Positions 25,890 through 34,420 of a DNA stretch of 64,000 nt are shown one piece after another. Both the position numbers and the translations under genes were made by a program. The stretch covers positions 62,001 to 126,000 of the forward strand of contig CAYQJU010000001.1 of the NCBI GenBank assembly GCA_964417875.1, written 5' to 3'. The notes under the pieces were generated by a model. It did not search any database. It saw only the letters and a program-made list of their open reading frames with translations, and had not been told where the DNA came from. How positions within the stretch are numbered: the first letter of the stretch is position 1; the number at the start of each line of letters is the position of its first letter. The stretch comes from ZC4RG30 sp964417875 (GTDB lineage: Bacteria; Pseudomonadota; Gammaproteobacteria; Steroidobacterales; Steroidobacteraceae).

Positions 25890-26896
25890 GCGGGGAAATC
25901 CTCGACCAGGAAGAGATCGACGCCCTCGTCAACGGCGTGCAGAGCGGTGCGGTCGACGTCGACCCGAAGCCGGCCGACGACGTGCGCACGGCGCGCGACT
26001 ACGATTTCAGCACCCAGACCCGCATCGTGCGCGGGCGCATGCCCACGCTCGAGATGATCAACGAGCGAATGGCCCGCGCGCTGCGCATGTCGCTGTTCAA
26101 CATGTTGCGCCGCTCGCCGGAGATCTCGGTGCAGGGCATCTCCACGCCGAAGTACGCCGAATACGTGGCGACGCTGGCCGTGCCCACCAGCCTGAACCTG
26201 ATCCGCTTCCAGCCGCTGTCGGGCACCGCTCTGATGATCTTCGAGGCCAAGCTGGTGTTCGCGCTGATCGATGTGTTCTTCGGCGGCACCGGCCGCCACG
26301 CGAAGATCGAGGGCCGTGACTTCACGCCCACCGAGAACGACATCATCCACCTGCTGATGGAGCAGGCGTTCGCGGCGGTGGAGGAGGCCTGGGCGGCCAT
26401 CCTGCCGGCGCGAATCGAGTACATCAACCGCGAGGTCAATCCGAACTTCGCCCACATCGTCAGCCCCACCGAGATCGTGGTGGTCAGCCGGCTGCGCGTG
26501 GAATTCGAGGGCCGCGGTGGGGAGATCCACCTGACGCTGCCCTATTCGATGCTCGAGCCGCTGAAGGACACATTACGCGCCGGCATGCAGACCGATCGCG
26601 CCGACCGCGAGGAGCGCTGGTCGCAGCTGCTGCGCAACGAGCTGGAGGAATCGGAGGTCGACCTGGTCACGCTGCTGGGCACTGCCCAGACCACCGTGGC
26701 ACGGCTGATCGACATGCGCCCCGGCGATGTGATCCCGTTCGAATTCGATGGCCAGGCCACCGTGCTGGCCGACGGCATCCCGCTGTTCTGGGGTGAACTG
26801 GGCCAGCAGCGCGGATGCCAGGTCGTGCGCGTGCAGCAGATGAACGCCCGCAAGACGGGCAATTCCCTGGATGCCTTCGTGAGGAAGTCAGCATGA
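25886..26896 (+). CDS. fliM: flagellar motor switch protein FliM
   Basis: 336 aa, overlapping fliG by 4 bases (ATGA). The N-terminal CheY-P binding motif ILDQEEIDALVNG is at 5-17. The middle CheC-like domain carries the GGTG motif (FFGGTGRHAKI, near 131-141). The C-terminal SpoA domain ends in the usual position, with VDLVTLLGTAQTTVARLIDMRPGDVI. FliM is the rotor component contacted by CheY-P to switch rotation. It normally lies between fliL and fliN; that place is empty here. Confidence 0.97.
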   Translation: MSGEILDQEEIDALVNGVQSGAVDVDPKPADDVRTARDYDFSTQTRIVRGRMPTLEMINERMARALRMSLFNMLRRSPEISVQGISTPKYAEYVATLAVPTSLNLIRFQPLSGTALMIFEAKLVFALIDVFFGGTGRHAKIEGRDFTPTENDIIHLLMEQAFAAVEEAWAAILPARIEYINREVNPNFAHIVSPTEIVVVSRLRVEFEGRGGEIHLTLPYSMLEPLKDTLRAGMQTDRADREERWSQLLRNELEESEVDLVTLLGTAQTTVARLIDMRPGDVIPFEFDGQATVLADGIPLFWGELGQQRGCQVVRVQQMNARKTGNSLDAFVRKSA

Positions 26897-27165
26897 GCAC
26901 CGCCCCACAGGTCGAGGCCGCAGCGGACGTGGTCCTGGATGTCAGCGTGAGCCTCGCCCTGGAAGTGGGGCGTGCGCGCATGGCCATCCGTGACTTCCTG
27001 CAACTTGCGCCCGGATCGATTGTCGAACTGGAACGCCCCGCCGGCGATGCGCTCGATGTCTATGTCAATGACCGGCTCGTCGCACACGGCGAGGTGGTGA
27101 TGGTCAACGACCGCTATGGAGTGCGCTTCACCGAGGCCGTCGATGCGGCCGAAATGCACCGCTGA
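26893..27165 (+). CDS. fliN: flagellar motor switch protein FliN (copy 2)
   Basis: 90 aa from the ATG at 26893, overlapping fliM by 4 bases. It is an almost bare SpoA domain: VVLDVSVSLALEVGRARMAIRDFLQLAPGSIVELERPAGDALDVYVNDRLVAHGEVVMVN by pattern, ending YGVRFTEAVDAAEMHR. It lacks the N-terminal extension of copy 1 and is clearly paralogous to it. In the C ring one FliM pairs with three FliN, so this copy, coupled to fliM, could serve as the stoichiometric partner while copy 1 serves export docking. That division is speculation. Confidence 0.93.
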   Translation: MSTAPQVEAAADVVLDVSVSLALEVGRARMAIRDFLQLAPGSIVELERPAGDALDVYVNDRLVAHGEVVMVNDRYGVRFTEAVDAAEMHR

Positions 27166-27198
27166 TCCGATTAACCGGCTGGAGATCCCGCAAACGAC

Positions 27199-27585
27199 AT
27201 GAATGCTGCAGTGCGATTCCTGGTTGTCGACGACTTCTCGACCATGCGCCGCATGGTCCGGAGCGTGCTGCACGAGCTGGGCTACAACGACGTCGTCGAG
27301 GCCGACGACGGCAATGCGGCGCTGCCCATCCTGAAGCAGGGCAGCATCGATTTCCTGGTGACCGACATCAACATGCCGGGGATGCAGGGCATCGAGCTGC
27401 TCAAGGCGGTGCGTGCGGATCCGAAGCTGTCGAAGCTGCCGGTGCTGCTGGTGACGGCGGAGGCCAAGCGCGAGCAGATCGTCGAGGCGGCGCGCGCCGG
27501 CGTGAACGGCTATGTGGTCAAGCCCTTCACGGCGCAGGTACTGAAGGAAAAGATCGAGAAGATCCTGGCCAGCGGCCACAATTGA
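27199..27585 (+). CDS. cheY: chemotaxis response regulator CheY
   Basis: 128 aa single receiver domain. All active-site residues are present: acidic pair D11-D12, phospho-acceptor D56 (FLVTDINMPGM), T86 and K108 (VVKPF). The aromatic switch position near 105 is Y (NGYVVKPF). CheY-P binds FliM, encoded two genes upstream. The 33-base gap shows no promoter, so it is probably the last gene of the fliG operon. The kinase CheA and the phosphatase CheZ are not in the window. Confidence 0.96.
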   Translation: MNAAVRFLVVDDFSTMRRMVRSVLHELGYNDVVEADDGNAALPILKQGSIDFLVTDINMPGMQGIELLKAVRADPKLSKLPVLLVTAEAKREQIVEAARAGVNGYVVKPFTAQVLKEKIEKILASGHN

Positions 27586-27625
27586 GGCCGTCGCCGGTAC
27601 GCCGGGTGAACCACCCCGCGTGGCA

Positions 27626-27913
27626 TCAGCCGCCGTTGGCGGCCTTGAACTCCCGCACTTCCACATTGAAGCGGTTGGCCACCCGGTCCAGTTCGGTCTG
27701 TACCGACTGGATCCGCAGCGGGTTCAGTTCGCAGGAGAGATATTCCTCGACCAGTCGCTTGTACCGGTCGATCTCCTTCTTCTTCGCCAGCATCACTTCC
27801 TTCGATGCGGTCTTTCCGTCGGGGATTACGGTCGGCGCCGAAGGCGCAGTGCAGGCAAGAGCCGGACAGGCAACGACCAGTCCAAGCACGGCAATGGCGG
27901 ATCTCGATTTCAT
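27626..27913 (-). CDS. small exported protein of unknown function
   Basis: 95 aa. The start at 27913 gives a textbook signal peptide (MKSRSAIAVLGLVVACPALA) with cleavage near ALA-CTAP, or a weak lipobox with Cys at 21. The mature part is helical and charged (about 35-85: KEVMLAKKKEIDRYKRLVEEYLSCE, IQSVQTELDRVANRFNVEVREF). Convergent with cheY and divergent from the chemoreceptor. Open frames on the other strand here lack any signal or family feature. Real gene likely; function unknown. Confidence 0.7.
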   Translation of the reverse strand: MKSRSAIAVLGLVVACPALACTAPSAPTVIPDGKTASKEVMLAKKKEIDRYKRLVEEYLSCELNPLRIQSVQTELDRVANRFNVEVREFKAANGG

Positions 27914-28216
27914 GGTCACAGGCTCTCCATCGGGCCGTCCTGCCCGCAGTGGGCGCGGTTGCGGCATTTAACGGCCTTGCAGGGCATCGCTGAACGACGC
28001 AATTCACGGTTACGACGCTGCGCACCATCACGGGGCGGGCATGCGGTGGTTTGTGACCAGTGTCCGGTTATGTCGCGCCTGACTGTGACGTGTCGCATCC
28101 AGCGCCGGGCCGCCAGGGCTTAACGTCGCGGTGCAGGAAACTGGCCAGACGGCCGGCCGCGGCATTCCGACGAACTGCCCGGCCGGGACATTGCAGCCGA
28201 ACCGGAACAACAGAAT
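27914..28216. other. 303-base divergent intergenic region
   Basis: Separates the small exported protein from the chemoreceptor. It contains the sigma-54 promoter at 28180-28195. TGTGA half-sites occur at 28052 and 28084, without a properly spaced partner. A GTCGCATCCAG-CCGGGCCGCC stretch looks unremarkable. I see no small RNA or terminator. Confidence 0.5.
28180..28195 (+). promoter_or_regulatory. sigma-54 promoter of chemoreceptor gene
   Basis: CGGCCGG-GACA-TTGCA, with GG at 28181-28182 and GC at 28193-28194, ten bases apart. The -12 block is perfect; the -24 block has only the core GGC. The predicted start near 28206 is about 11 bases before the ATG. No full palindrome of the flagellar set precedes it. 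Confidence 0.6.
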
Positions 28217-31000
28217 ATGTCGCTCAATCCGTTCAAGAAGCTCAACCTTGCCACGCAGCTCTATGCACTGGTCGCCATCACGCTGGTGCTCGCCAGCGGC
28301 CTGATCGCACACGCGATGATGCAGGTGCGCGCCACGCAGGGAACGCTGAAGTTCACCATTGACAACCGCATGACCTCGGGGCGCGACATCCGCAATGTCA
28401 TCGACGCGCTGGAGCTGGCAGAGCAGAAGGTCACCGCCGTGGTCGAGCGCGAAGAGGCGCCCGGCAACGCCGCCGCTACCATCCAGGCCGAGATCACCGA
28501 TGCGCAGAACGGCTGGGACAACTATTTCCTGGCGCGCATGATTCCCGAGGAGCAGGCGCTGGCTGATGCCACCACGCCGCTGCTGGACGCCGCCTACCTG
28601 AAGATCTCCCGTCTGGTGGACCGCCTCGAGGCAGGCCAGGTCGATGGACTGGTGCGCTGGAGCCGTGCCGAACTGCATCCCTCCATCGCCGCCGCGCGCG
28701 CCAACCTGCTGCAGCTGTTCGACATCCAGATGACGGCCGCCAACATGGATCTGGCGTCCAACGAAGACGCCTATGACGCCTCGCTGCGCGAGAGCATCCT
28801 GATGCTGACGCTGGGCGGCATGCTGACGCTGGCACTGGCGTTCATGATCATCCGCAGTGCGCTGGCGCGGCTCGGCGCGGACCCTGCCGCCGCCGCCGCG
28901 GTGGCGCGCCGCATCGCCTCAGGCGACCTGCAGTTCGAGATGGATCCGGGTCAGGGCAGCGGTCACAGCCTGATGGGCGCGCTGCGCCAGATGAAGGCCA
29001 GCCTGCTGCACTCGAAGCTGGACTACGAGGGTCAGCTGAAGGGCATCGCGCGCCTGCAGGGCGTGATCGAAACCACCCCCACCGGCGAGATCATCAGCGC
29101 CAACGACATCTACCTGAAGCTGCTTGGCTACAGCCTCGAAGAGGTCAAGGGACGGCACTACGCGATGTTCGTCGACAAGGAGATCGCCGAGGCGGAGATC
29201 TTCCGCGAGTTCTGGAGCTCGATGCAGAAGGGCGAGGTGCGCCAGAACGACTACCGCAAGCGCTGCAAGGACGGCAGCCACGTCTGGGTCAATGCGATCT
29301 TCAATCCGGTCTGCGATGCCAGCGGCAAGCCGTTCAAGGTGGTGGGCTACCTCAGCGACATCACCCGCCAGCGCGAGACCGCGCTGCTGAACGCCGCCTT
29401 CCGCGGCGCGCTGGAGCAGCTCGACGCCAATGTGATGGTGGCCGACAACGACCGCCGCATCATCTTCGTGAACCCCGCCGCGCGCCGCCTGATGGGCAAC
29501 CTGCAGGAATGCTTCCGCAAGGAGCTGCCCGGCTTCGATGCCACGCAGCTGATGGGCATGAGCCTGGACTCGCTGACGCGCAATCCGGCCGCGCTGGCGG
29601 CAGACCTGAACGAGCTCAGCGGCATCGCCACGCGCCAGGAAGTGATCGGCGGCCGCACGATGAAGACCATCGTCAGCCCGATGAAGGACGAGAACGGCCG
29701 GCGCCTTGGCACCGTGGTCGAGTGGTTCGACCGCACCCAGGAAGTGGCCGACCTGGCGCAGCAGGCGCAGGTGCGCGAGCTGGAGAAGGCCACCGAGGCC
29801 GAGCTGCAGAAGATCATCGGCGCCGTCACCGACGGCGACCTGTCGAACCGCGTCACGCTGGAGGGCAAGCGCGGCTTCTTCGAGGTGCTGTCGCGCCAGA
29901 TCAACGAGCTGATCGACACCATCGCCGTGGCACTGAACGAGGTGCAGGGCATGGTCTCGGCCGCCAACGACGGCGACCTGACGCGCCGCGTGCGCACCGA
30001 GAACCGCGCCGGCCTGCTGGTGAAGCTGGGCAACGGCATCAACGAGCTGACCGAGAACATGGCAAGCCTGGTCTCGCAGGTGAAGCGCGCCGCCGAGGAA
30101 GTCAGTCGCGGTGCGGACGAGATCAGCCAGGGCAATGCCAACCTGTCGCAGCGCACCGAGGCGCAGGCCTCGTCGCTGGAAGAGACCGCCTCCTCGATGG
30201 AGGAGATGACCAGCACCGTCAAGCACAATGCCGACAACGCCACCCAGGCCAACCAGCTGGCGGTGGAGGCGCGCGAGCATGCCGCGCAGGGCGGCGCGGT
30301 GGTGGCGAAGGCCGTGCAGGCCATGACCGAGATCAACCAGTCGTCGAAGAAGATCGCCGACATCATCAGCGTGATCGACGAGATCGCCTTCCAGACGAAC
30401 CTGCTGGCGCTGAATGCAGCCGTCGAGGCCGCGCGTGCCGGCGAGCAGGGCCGCGGTTTCGCCGTGGTGGCCAGCGAGGTGCGCAACCTCGCCAGCCGTT
30501 CGGCAACGGCCGCCAAGGAGATCAAGGCGCTGATCCAGGACAGCGTGCGCAAGGTCGAGGAAGGCTCGACGCTGGTGACGCAGTCCGGCTCGACGCTGGA
30601 CCAGATCGTCGGATCGGTGAAGCGCGTGTCCGACATCGTCGCCGAGATCGCCGCGGCCTCCGGCGAGCAGTCCGCCGGCATCGAGCAGGTGAATCGCGCC
30701 GTGATGCAGCTGGACGAGCTGACGCAGCAGAATGCCGCGCTGGTCGAGGAGGCCTCGGCGGCCAGCCTGTCGATGGCCGAGCAGGCGCGGCAGCTGAATG
30801 GCTCGATGCAGCGCTATCGCGTCGAGGAGCGGCTGATGGCGCTGGCCGCTGCGGCGGCGAGACCCACTGCCGAGCAGGTGGCCGCAGCCACGGTGCGTGA
30901 TCGCGAGCGCCGCAAGCCGGGTCGGCCCTGGACCGCAGCCCCGGCGCAGTCTGCGGCGCATGCCACAGGCACCGACGACACGATCTGGAAGGAGTTCTAG
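28217..31000 (+). CDS. PAS-containing methyl-accepting chemotaxis protein
   Basis: 927 aa. Predicted layout: TM1 at about 12-34, a periplasmic helical sensor (about 35-190), TM2 at about 193-213, a HAMP-like segment, PAS domain 1 (about 270-395, with GVIETTPTGEIISANDIYLKLLGYSLEEVKG), PAS domain 2 (about 400-515), a HAMP tandem (about 525-640, two GDLxxRV repeats), and the cytoplasmic signalling hairpin (about 645-870) with the invariant tip EIAFQTNLLALNAAVEAARAGEQGRGFAVVA. After a 50-residue Arg/Ala/Pro linker it ends in IWKEF, a match to the xWxxF pentapeptide that tethers CheR and CheB. No che operon other than cheY is in the window. Confidence 0.94.
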   Translation: MSLNPFKKLNLATQLYALVAITLVLASGLIAHAMMQVRATQGTLKFTIDNRMTSGRDIRNVIDALELAEQKVTAVVEREEAPGNAAATIQAEITDAQNGWDNYFLARMIPEEQALADATTPLLDAAYLKISRLVDRLEAGQVDGLVRWSRAELHPSIAAARANLLQLFDIQMTAANMDLASNEDAYDASLRESILMLTLGGMLTLALAFMIIRSALARLGADPAAAAAVARRIASGDLQFEMDPGQGSGHSLMGALRQMKASLLHSKLDYEGQLKGIARLQGVIETTPTGEIISANDIYLKLLGYSLEEVKGRHYAMFVDKEIAEAEIFREFWSSMQKGEVRQNDYRKRCKDGSHVWVNAIFNPVCDASGKPFKVVGYLSDITRQRETALLNAAFRGALEQLDANVMVADNDRRIIFVNPAARRLMGNLQECFRKELPGFDATQLMGMSLDSLTRNPAALAADLNELSGIATRQEVIGGRTMKTIVSPMKDENGRRLGTVVEWFDRTQEVADLAQQAQVRELEKATEAELQKIIGAVTDGDLSNRVTLEGKRGFFEVLSRQINELIDTIAVALNEVQGMVSAANDGDLTRRVRTENRAGLLVKLGNGINELTENMASLVSQVKRAAEEVSRGADEISQGNANLSQRTEAQASSLEETASSMEEMTSTVKHNADNATQANQLAVEAREHAAQGGAVVAKAVQAMTEINQSSKKIADIISVIDEIAFQTNLLALNAAVEAARAGEQGRGFAVVASEVRNLASRSATAAKEIKALIQDSVRKVEEGSTLVTQSGSTLDQIVGSVKRVSDIVAEIAAASGEQSAGIEQVNRAVMQLDELTQQNAALVEEASAASLSMAEQARQLNGSMQRYRVEERLMALAAAAARPTAEQVAAATVRDRERRKPGRPWTAAPAQSAAHATGTDDTIWKEF

Positions 31001-31033
31001 CCGCGCGCGGCAACGCGCCGCGCCGGCCCACCC

Positions 31034-31061
31034 TTGCACGCCCGTCTGCCCGGGCTAGACT
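31034..31061 (+). promoter_or_regulatory. sigma-70 promoter candidate for aguA
   Basis: TTGCAC (31034-31039), 16 bases, TAGACT (31056-31061), 9 bases before the aguA ATG, so the transcript would start at or next to the start codon. A similar GGCTAGACT-GCC block precedes the ModE-like gene at 47541. Confidence 0.45.
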
Positions 31062-31070
31062 CGCCGCATC

Positions 31071-32186
31071 ATGACCCGCGAGCTCAAGCGCACGCCGCGC
31101 GCAGACGGCTACAGGATGCCCGGCGAATTCGAACGCCACGACGGCACCTGGATGCTGTGGCCGGAACGTCCCGACAACTGGCGTGACGGCGCCCGCCCCG
31201 GCCAGCGTGCCTTCGCCGCTGTCGCGGCGGCCATCTCCCGCTTCGAGAAGGTTTCGGTCGGCGCCTCGCCCGCGCAGTGGGAATACGCCCGCGCCGCACT
31301 CGATCCCGCCGTGCGCGTGGTCGAGATCAGCAACAACGATGCCTGGATGCGCGACACCGGCCCCACCTTCGTGGTGAATGCCGCCGGCCGGCGCCGCGCG
31401 GTGGACTGGCAGTTCAATGCCTATGGCGGCTGCACCGCCGGACTGTATTTCCCGTGGGACCAGGACGACCTCGTGGCCCGCAAGGTGGCCGAGATCGAGG
31501 GCGCCGACCGCTATCGCGCGCCACTGGTGGCCGAGGGCGGCGCCATCCACACCGACGGGCAGGGCACCCTGCTGGTCACCGAGCAGACGCTGCTCGATCC
31601 GAACCGCAATCCCGGCCTGTCAAAGGCCGACATCGAAAAACGCCTGCTCGACTACACCGGCACCGAGACCGTGATCTGGCTGGGACAGGGCGTGGTGAAT
31701 GACGAGACCGTCGGCCACATCGACAACCTCGCGTGCTTTGCGCGCCCCGGCGAGGTGTGCCTGACGTGGACGGACAATCCCCGCGATCCGCAATGGGAAG
31801 TGTCGAACGCTGCGCTGGAGCGGCTGCATGCGGCGCGCGATGCGCGCGGCCGGCGACTGAAGGTGCACAAGCTGCCCGCACCCGGACCGCTGAAGGTGAC
31901 CGCCGCGGAAGCCGCCGGCGTGCTCGATCGTGGCGCGCACAAGCCCCGCGAGGCCGGCGACCGGCTTGCGGCCTCCTACGCGAACTTCTACCTGTGCAAT
32001 GGCGGTTTGATCCTGCCGCTGCTCGACGCACGCACCGACGCGAAGGTGGCCGCACGGCTCAAGCGCATCTTTCCGGAACGCGAGATCGTCGGCGTGCCGG
32101 GAAGGGAGATCCTGCTGGGCGGTGGCAATGTCCACTGCATCACCCAGCAGGTGCCGGCGGTCAGAGCGCGTCGATCGCCGCGTTGA
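31071..32186 (+). CDS. aguA: agmatine deiminase
   Basis: 371 aa. Converts agmatine to N-carbamoylputrescine and ammonia in polyamine synthesis from arginine. Family motifs of the guanidino-modifying (PPADK-type) fold are present: MPGEFERHDGTWMLWPERPDNWR, NNDAWMRDTGPTF, the EGGAIHTDGQGT loop, the VGHIDNLACF histidine motif, and the catalytic Cys in GGGNVHCITQQ near residue 355. The usual partner aguB is not adjacent. Its 3' end overlaps the convergent icd gene by 26 bases. Confidence 0.95.
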   Translation: MTRELKRTPRADGYRMPGEFERHDGTWMLWPERPDNWRDGARPGQRAFAAVAAAISRFEKVSVGASPAQWEYARAALDPAVRVVEISNNDAWMRDTGPTFVVNAAGRRRAVDWQFNAYGGCTAGLYFPWDQDDLVARKVAEIEGADRYRAPLVAEGGAIHTDGQGTLLVTEQTLLDPNRNPGLSKADIEKRLLDYTGTETVIWLGQGVVNDETVGHIDNLACFARPGEVCLTWTDNPRDPQWEVSNAALERLHAARDARGRRLKVHKLPAPGPLKVTAAEAAGVLDRGAHKPREAGDRLAASYANFYLCNGGLILPLLDARTDAKVAARLKRIFPEREIVGVPGREILLGGGNVHCITQQVPAVRARRSPR

Positions 32187-34380
32187 ACAGCGCGCTGGGG
32201 CGCATCAGCGCGGCGCACTTTGCCGGATCGGGGTGGTAATAGCCGCCGATGTCCGCCGCGCGGCCCTGCACCTCGGCCAGCTGCTTGACGATGGCGGCCT
32301 CGTTCTTCGTCAGCGTGTCGGCCAGCGGCCTGAAAGCCGCCGCGAGCTCCGGATCATCTGCCTGCCGCGCCAGCGCCTGGGCCCAGTACAGCGCCAGGTA
32401 GAAGTGGCTGCCGCGCGTATCCAGCTGCCCGGCCTTGCGCTGCGGTGAGCGGTCGTTCTCGAGCACCAGGCCATTGGCTTCATCCAGCGCCGCAGCCAGC
32501 ACCTTCGCGCGCGCATTGCCGGTCTTGGTGCCCAGGTCCTCGATCGACACCTGCAGCGCCAGGAACTCGCCTAGCGAATCCCATCGGAGGTGGTTCTCCT
32601 CGAGGAACTGCTGCACATGCTTCGGCGCCGAACCGCCCGCGCCGGTCTCGTAAAGTCCGCCGCCTTCGAGCAGCGGCACGATGGACAGCATCTTCGCGCT
32701 GGTGCCGAGCTCCAGGATCGGGAACAGGTCGGTGAGATAGTCGCGCAGCACATTGCCGGTGACCGAGATCGTGTCTTCGCCGGCACGCACGCGCTTCAGC
32801 GTGGAATGCGTCGCCTGCGTCGGCGCTTCGATGCGCAGGTCGAGGCCGGCGGTGTCGTGGTCGGCAAGGCAGGTCTTCACGCGCGCGATCAGCGCCCGGT
32901 CATAGGCGCGCGCCTCATCCAGCCAGAAGATCGCCGGCTGTCCGGTGACGCGTGCACGCCCCACGGCCAGCTTCACCCAGTCGCGGATGGCCACATCCCT
33001 GGTCTGGAACATGCGCCAGATGTCGCCGGCCTCGACGCGGTGCTCGGTCAGCACGCGGCCATTGGCACCGACCACGCGCACGCTGCCGGGCGCTGTGATC
33101 TCGAAGGTCTTGTCATGCGAGCCGTATTCCTCGGCCGCCTGCGCCATCAGGCCGATGTTGCTGACATTGCCCATCGTGGGCACGTCATAGGCGCCCCGCT
33201 CGCGGCAGTCATCGATCACCGCCTGGTAGATGCCGGCATAGCTGCGGTCCGGGATGATGGCCACCATGTCGTGCAGCTTGCCATCCGGTCCCCACATCTT
33301 GCCGCCGGCGCGGATCGCCGCCGGCATCGACGCGTCGATGATCACGTCGCTGGGCACATGCAGGTTGGTGATGCCCTTGTCCGAATCGACCATGGCCAGC
33401 GGTGCGCGGGCCTGCATCGCGGCGCTGATGTCGCTGGTGAGCGTGTTGCGCTGCGCCTCGGGCAGCGTGGCGACGCGGGCCAGCAGCGACTCCAGGCCAT
33501 TGTTCGGGCTCACGCCCAGCGCGGCCAGCGTGTCGCCATGCTTGCGGAAGACATCCTGCAGGTAGACGCTGACGCCATGCCCGAACAGGATCGGGTCGGA
33601 CACCTTCATCATCGTGGCCTTCAGGTGCAGCGAGATCAGCAGGCCATCGCGCGCGGCGGCCTGCATCTCGCGCGCATAGAAGTCGCGCAGTTTCGCAGCA
33701 CTGAGGAAGGTGGTGGCGATCAGCTCGCCCTCGCGCACGTTCACCTCCGGCTTCAGCACGGTGACCTTGCCGGCCGCATCCACATGTTCGATGCGCAGCG
33801 TTCCGGCGGCCTCGAGGCGGGCGGCCTGCTCGTTGCCGTAGAAGTCGCCGCCGTCCATGCTGGCCACGCGGGTTCTTGAAGCATTCGACCAGGCGCCCAT
33901 CGAATGCGGATGGGTCTTCGCATACTGCTTGACCGCCTTGGCCACGCGCCGGTCCGAGTTGCCCTCGCGCAGCACCGGGTTCACCGCGCTGCCTGACACC
34001 TTCGCGAAGCGCGTGCGGATCTTCTGCTGCGCTTCATCGGCCGGCTTCTCCGGATAGTCGGGCAGCGCATAGCCCTGCGACTGCAGCTCGGCGATGGCCT
34101 CCTGCAGCTGCGGCACCGAGGCGCTGATGTTCGGCAGCTTGATGATGTTGGCCTCGGGCGTTTTCGCCAGTTCGCCCAGTTCGGCCAGGTCGTCGCTGAC
34201 GCGCTGTTCCGGCGGCAGCTGGTCGGAGAAGGCCGCCAGCACGCGGCCCGCCAGCGAGATGTCGCGCGTTTCCACCGTGATGCCGGCGGTGCGCGTGTAG
34301 GCCTGGACGATGGGCAGCAGCGACCAGGTGGCCAGTGCGGGTGCCTCGTCCGTGAGGGTATAGATGATCTTCTGCTTCAT
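32161..34380 (-). CDS. icd: monomeric NADP-dependent isocitrate dehydrogenase
   Basis: 739 aa, the typical length of the monomeric type II IDH. Oxidatively decarboxylates isocitrate to 2-oxoglutarate in the TCA cycle. The N-terminus KIIYTLTDEAPALATWSLLPIVQAY, the substrate loop region with NPVLREGNSDRR, and KGITNLHVPSDVIIDASMPAAIRAGGKMWG are characteristic; it is unrelated in sequence to the dimeric E. coli-type enzyme. The ATG at 34380 is preferred to the upstream ATG at 34422, which would overlap the divergent gene's start region. It is divergent from the patatin-like gene with a 40-base gap. Confidence 0.97.
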   Translation of the reverse strand: MKQKIIYTLTDEAPALATWSLLPIVQAYTRTAGITVETRDISLAGRVLAAFSDQLPPEQRVSDDLAELGELAKTPEANIIKLPNISASVPQLQEAIAELQSQGYALPDYPEKPADEAQQKIRTRFAKVSGSAVNPVLREGNSDRRVAKAVKQYAKTHPHSMGAWSNASRTRVASMDGGDFYGNEQAARLEAAGTLRIEHVDAAGKVTVLKPEVNVREGELIATTFLSAAKLRDFYAREMQAAARDGLLISLHLKATMMKVSDPILFGHGVSVYLQDVFRKHGDTLAALGVSPNNGLESLLARVATLPEAQRNTLTSDISAAMQARAPLAMVDSDKGITNLHVPSDVIIDASMPAAIRAGGKMWGPDGKLHDMVAIIPDRSYAGIYQAVIDDCRERGAYDVPTMGNVSNIGLMAQAAEEYGSHDKTFEITAPGSVRVVGANGRVLTEHRVEAGDIWRMFQTRDVAIRDWVKLAVGRARVTGQPAIFWLDEARAYDRALIARVKTCLADHDTAGLDLRIEAPTQATHSTLKRVRAGEDTISVTGNVLRDYLTDLFPILELGTSAKMLSIVPLLEGGGLYETGAGGSAPKHVQQFLEENHLRWDSLGEFLALQVSIEDLGTKTGNARAKVLAAALDEANGLVLENDRSPQRKAGQLDTRGSHFYLALYWAQALARQADDPELAAAFRPLADTLTKNEAAIVKQLAEVQGRAADIGGYYHPDPAKCAALMRPSALFNAAIDAL

Positions 34381-34420
34381 GCGGGGAAGCTTACCGTAAT
34401 GGATTATCCTTGACGCTCCC

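Noticed and set aside
27582..28123. Open frames on the + strand opposite the small exported protein
   Set aside because: The - strand frame has a classic signal peptide and the + frames have none; they also run into the promoter region of the chemoreceptor.
31001..31033. GC-rich hairpin after the chemoreceptor gene
   Set aside because: No T-tract follows, so it is not supported as a rho-independent terminator.
28919..31039. 706-codon open frame on the - strand
   Set aside because: Antisense to the chemoreceptor signalling domain; composition is a mirror of the sense frame.
32590..33879. 429-codon open frame on the + strand
   Set aside because: Antisense to the monomeric isocitrate dehydrogenase.
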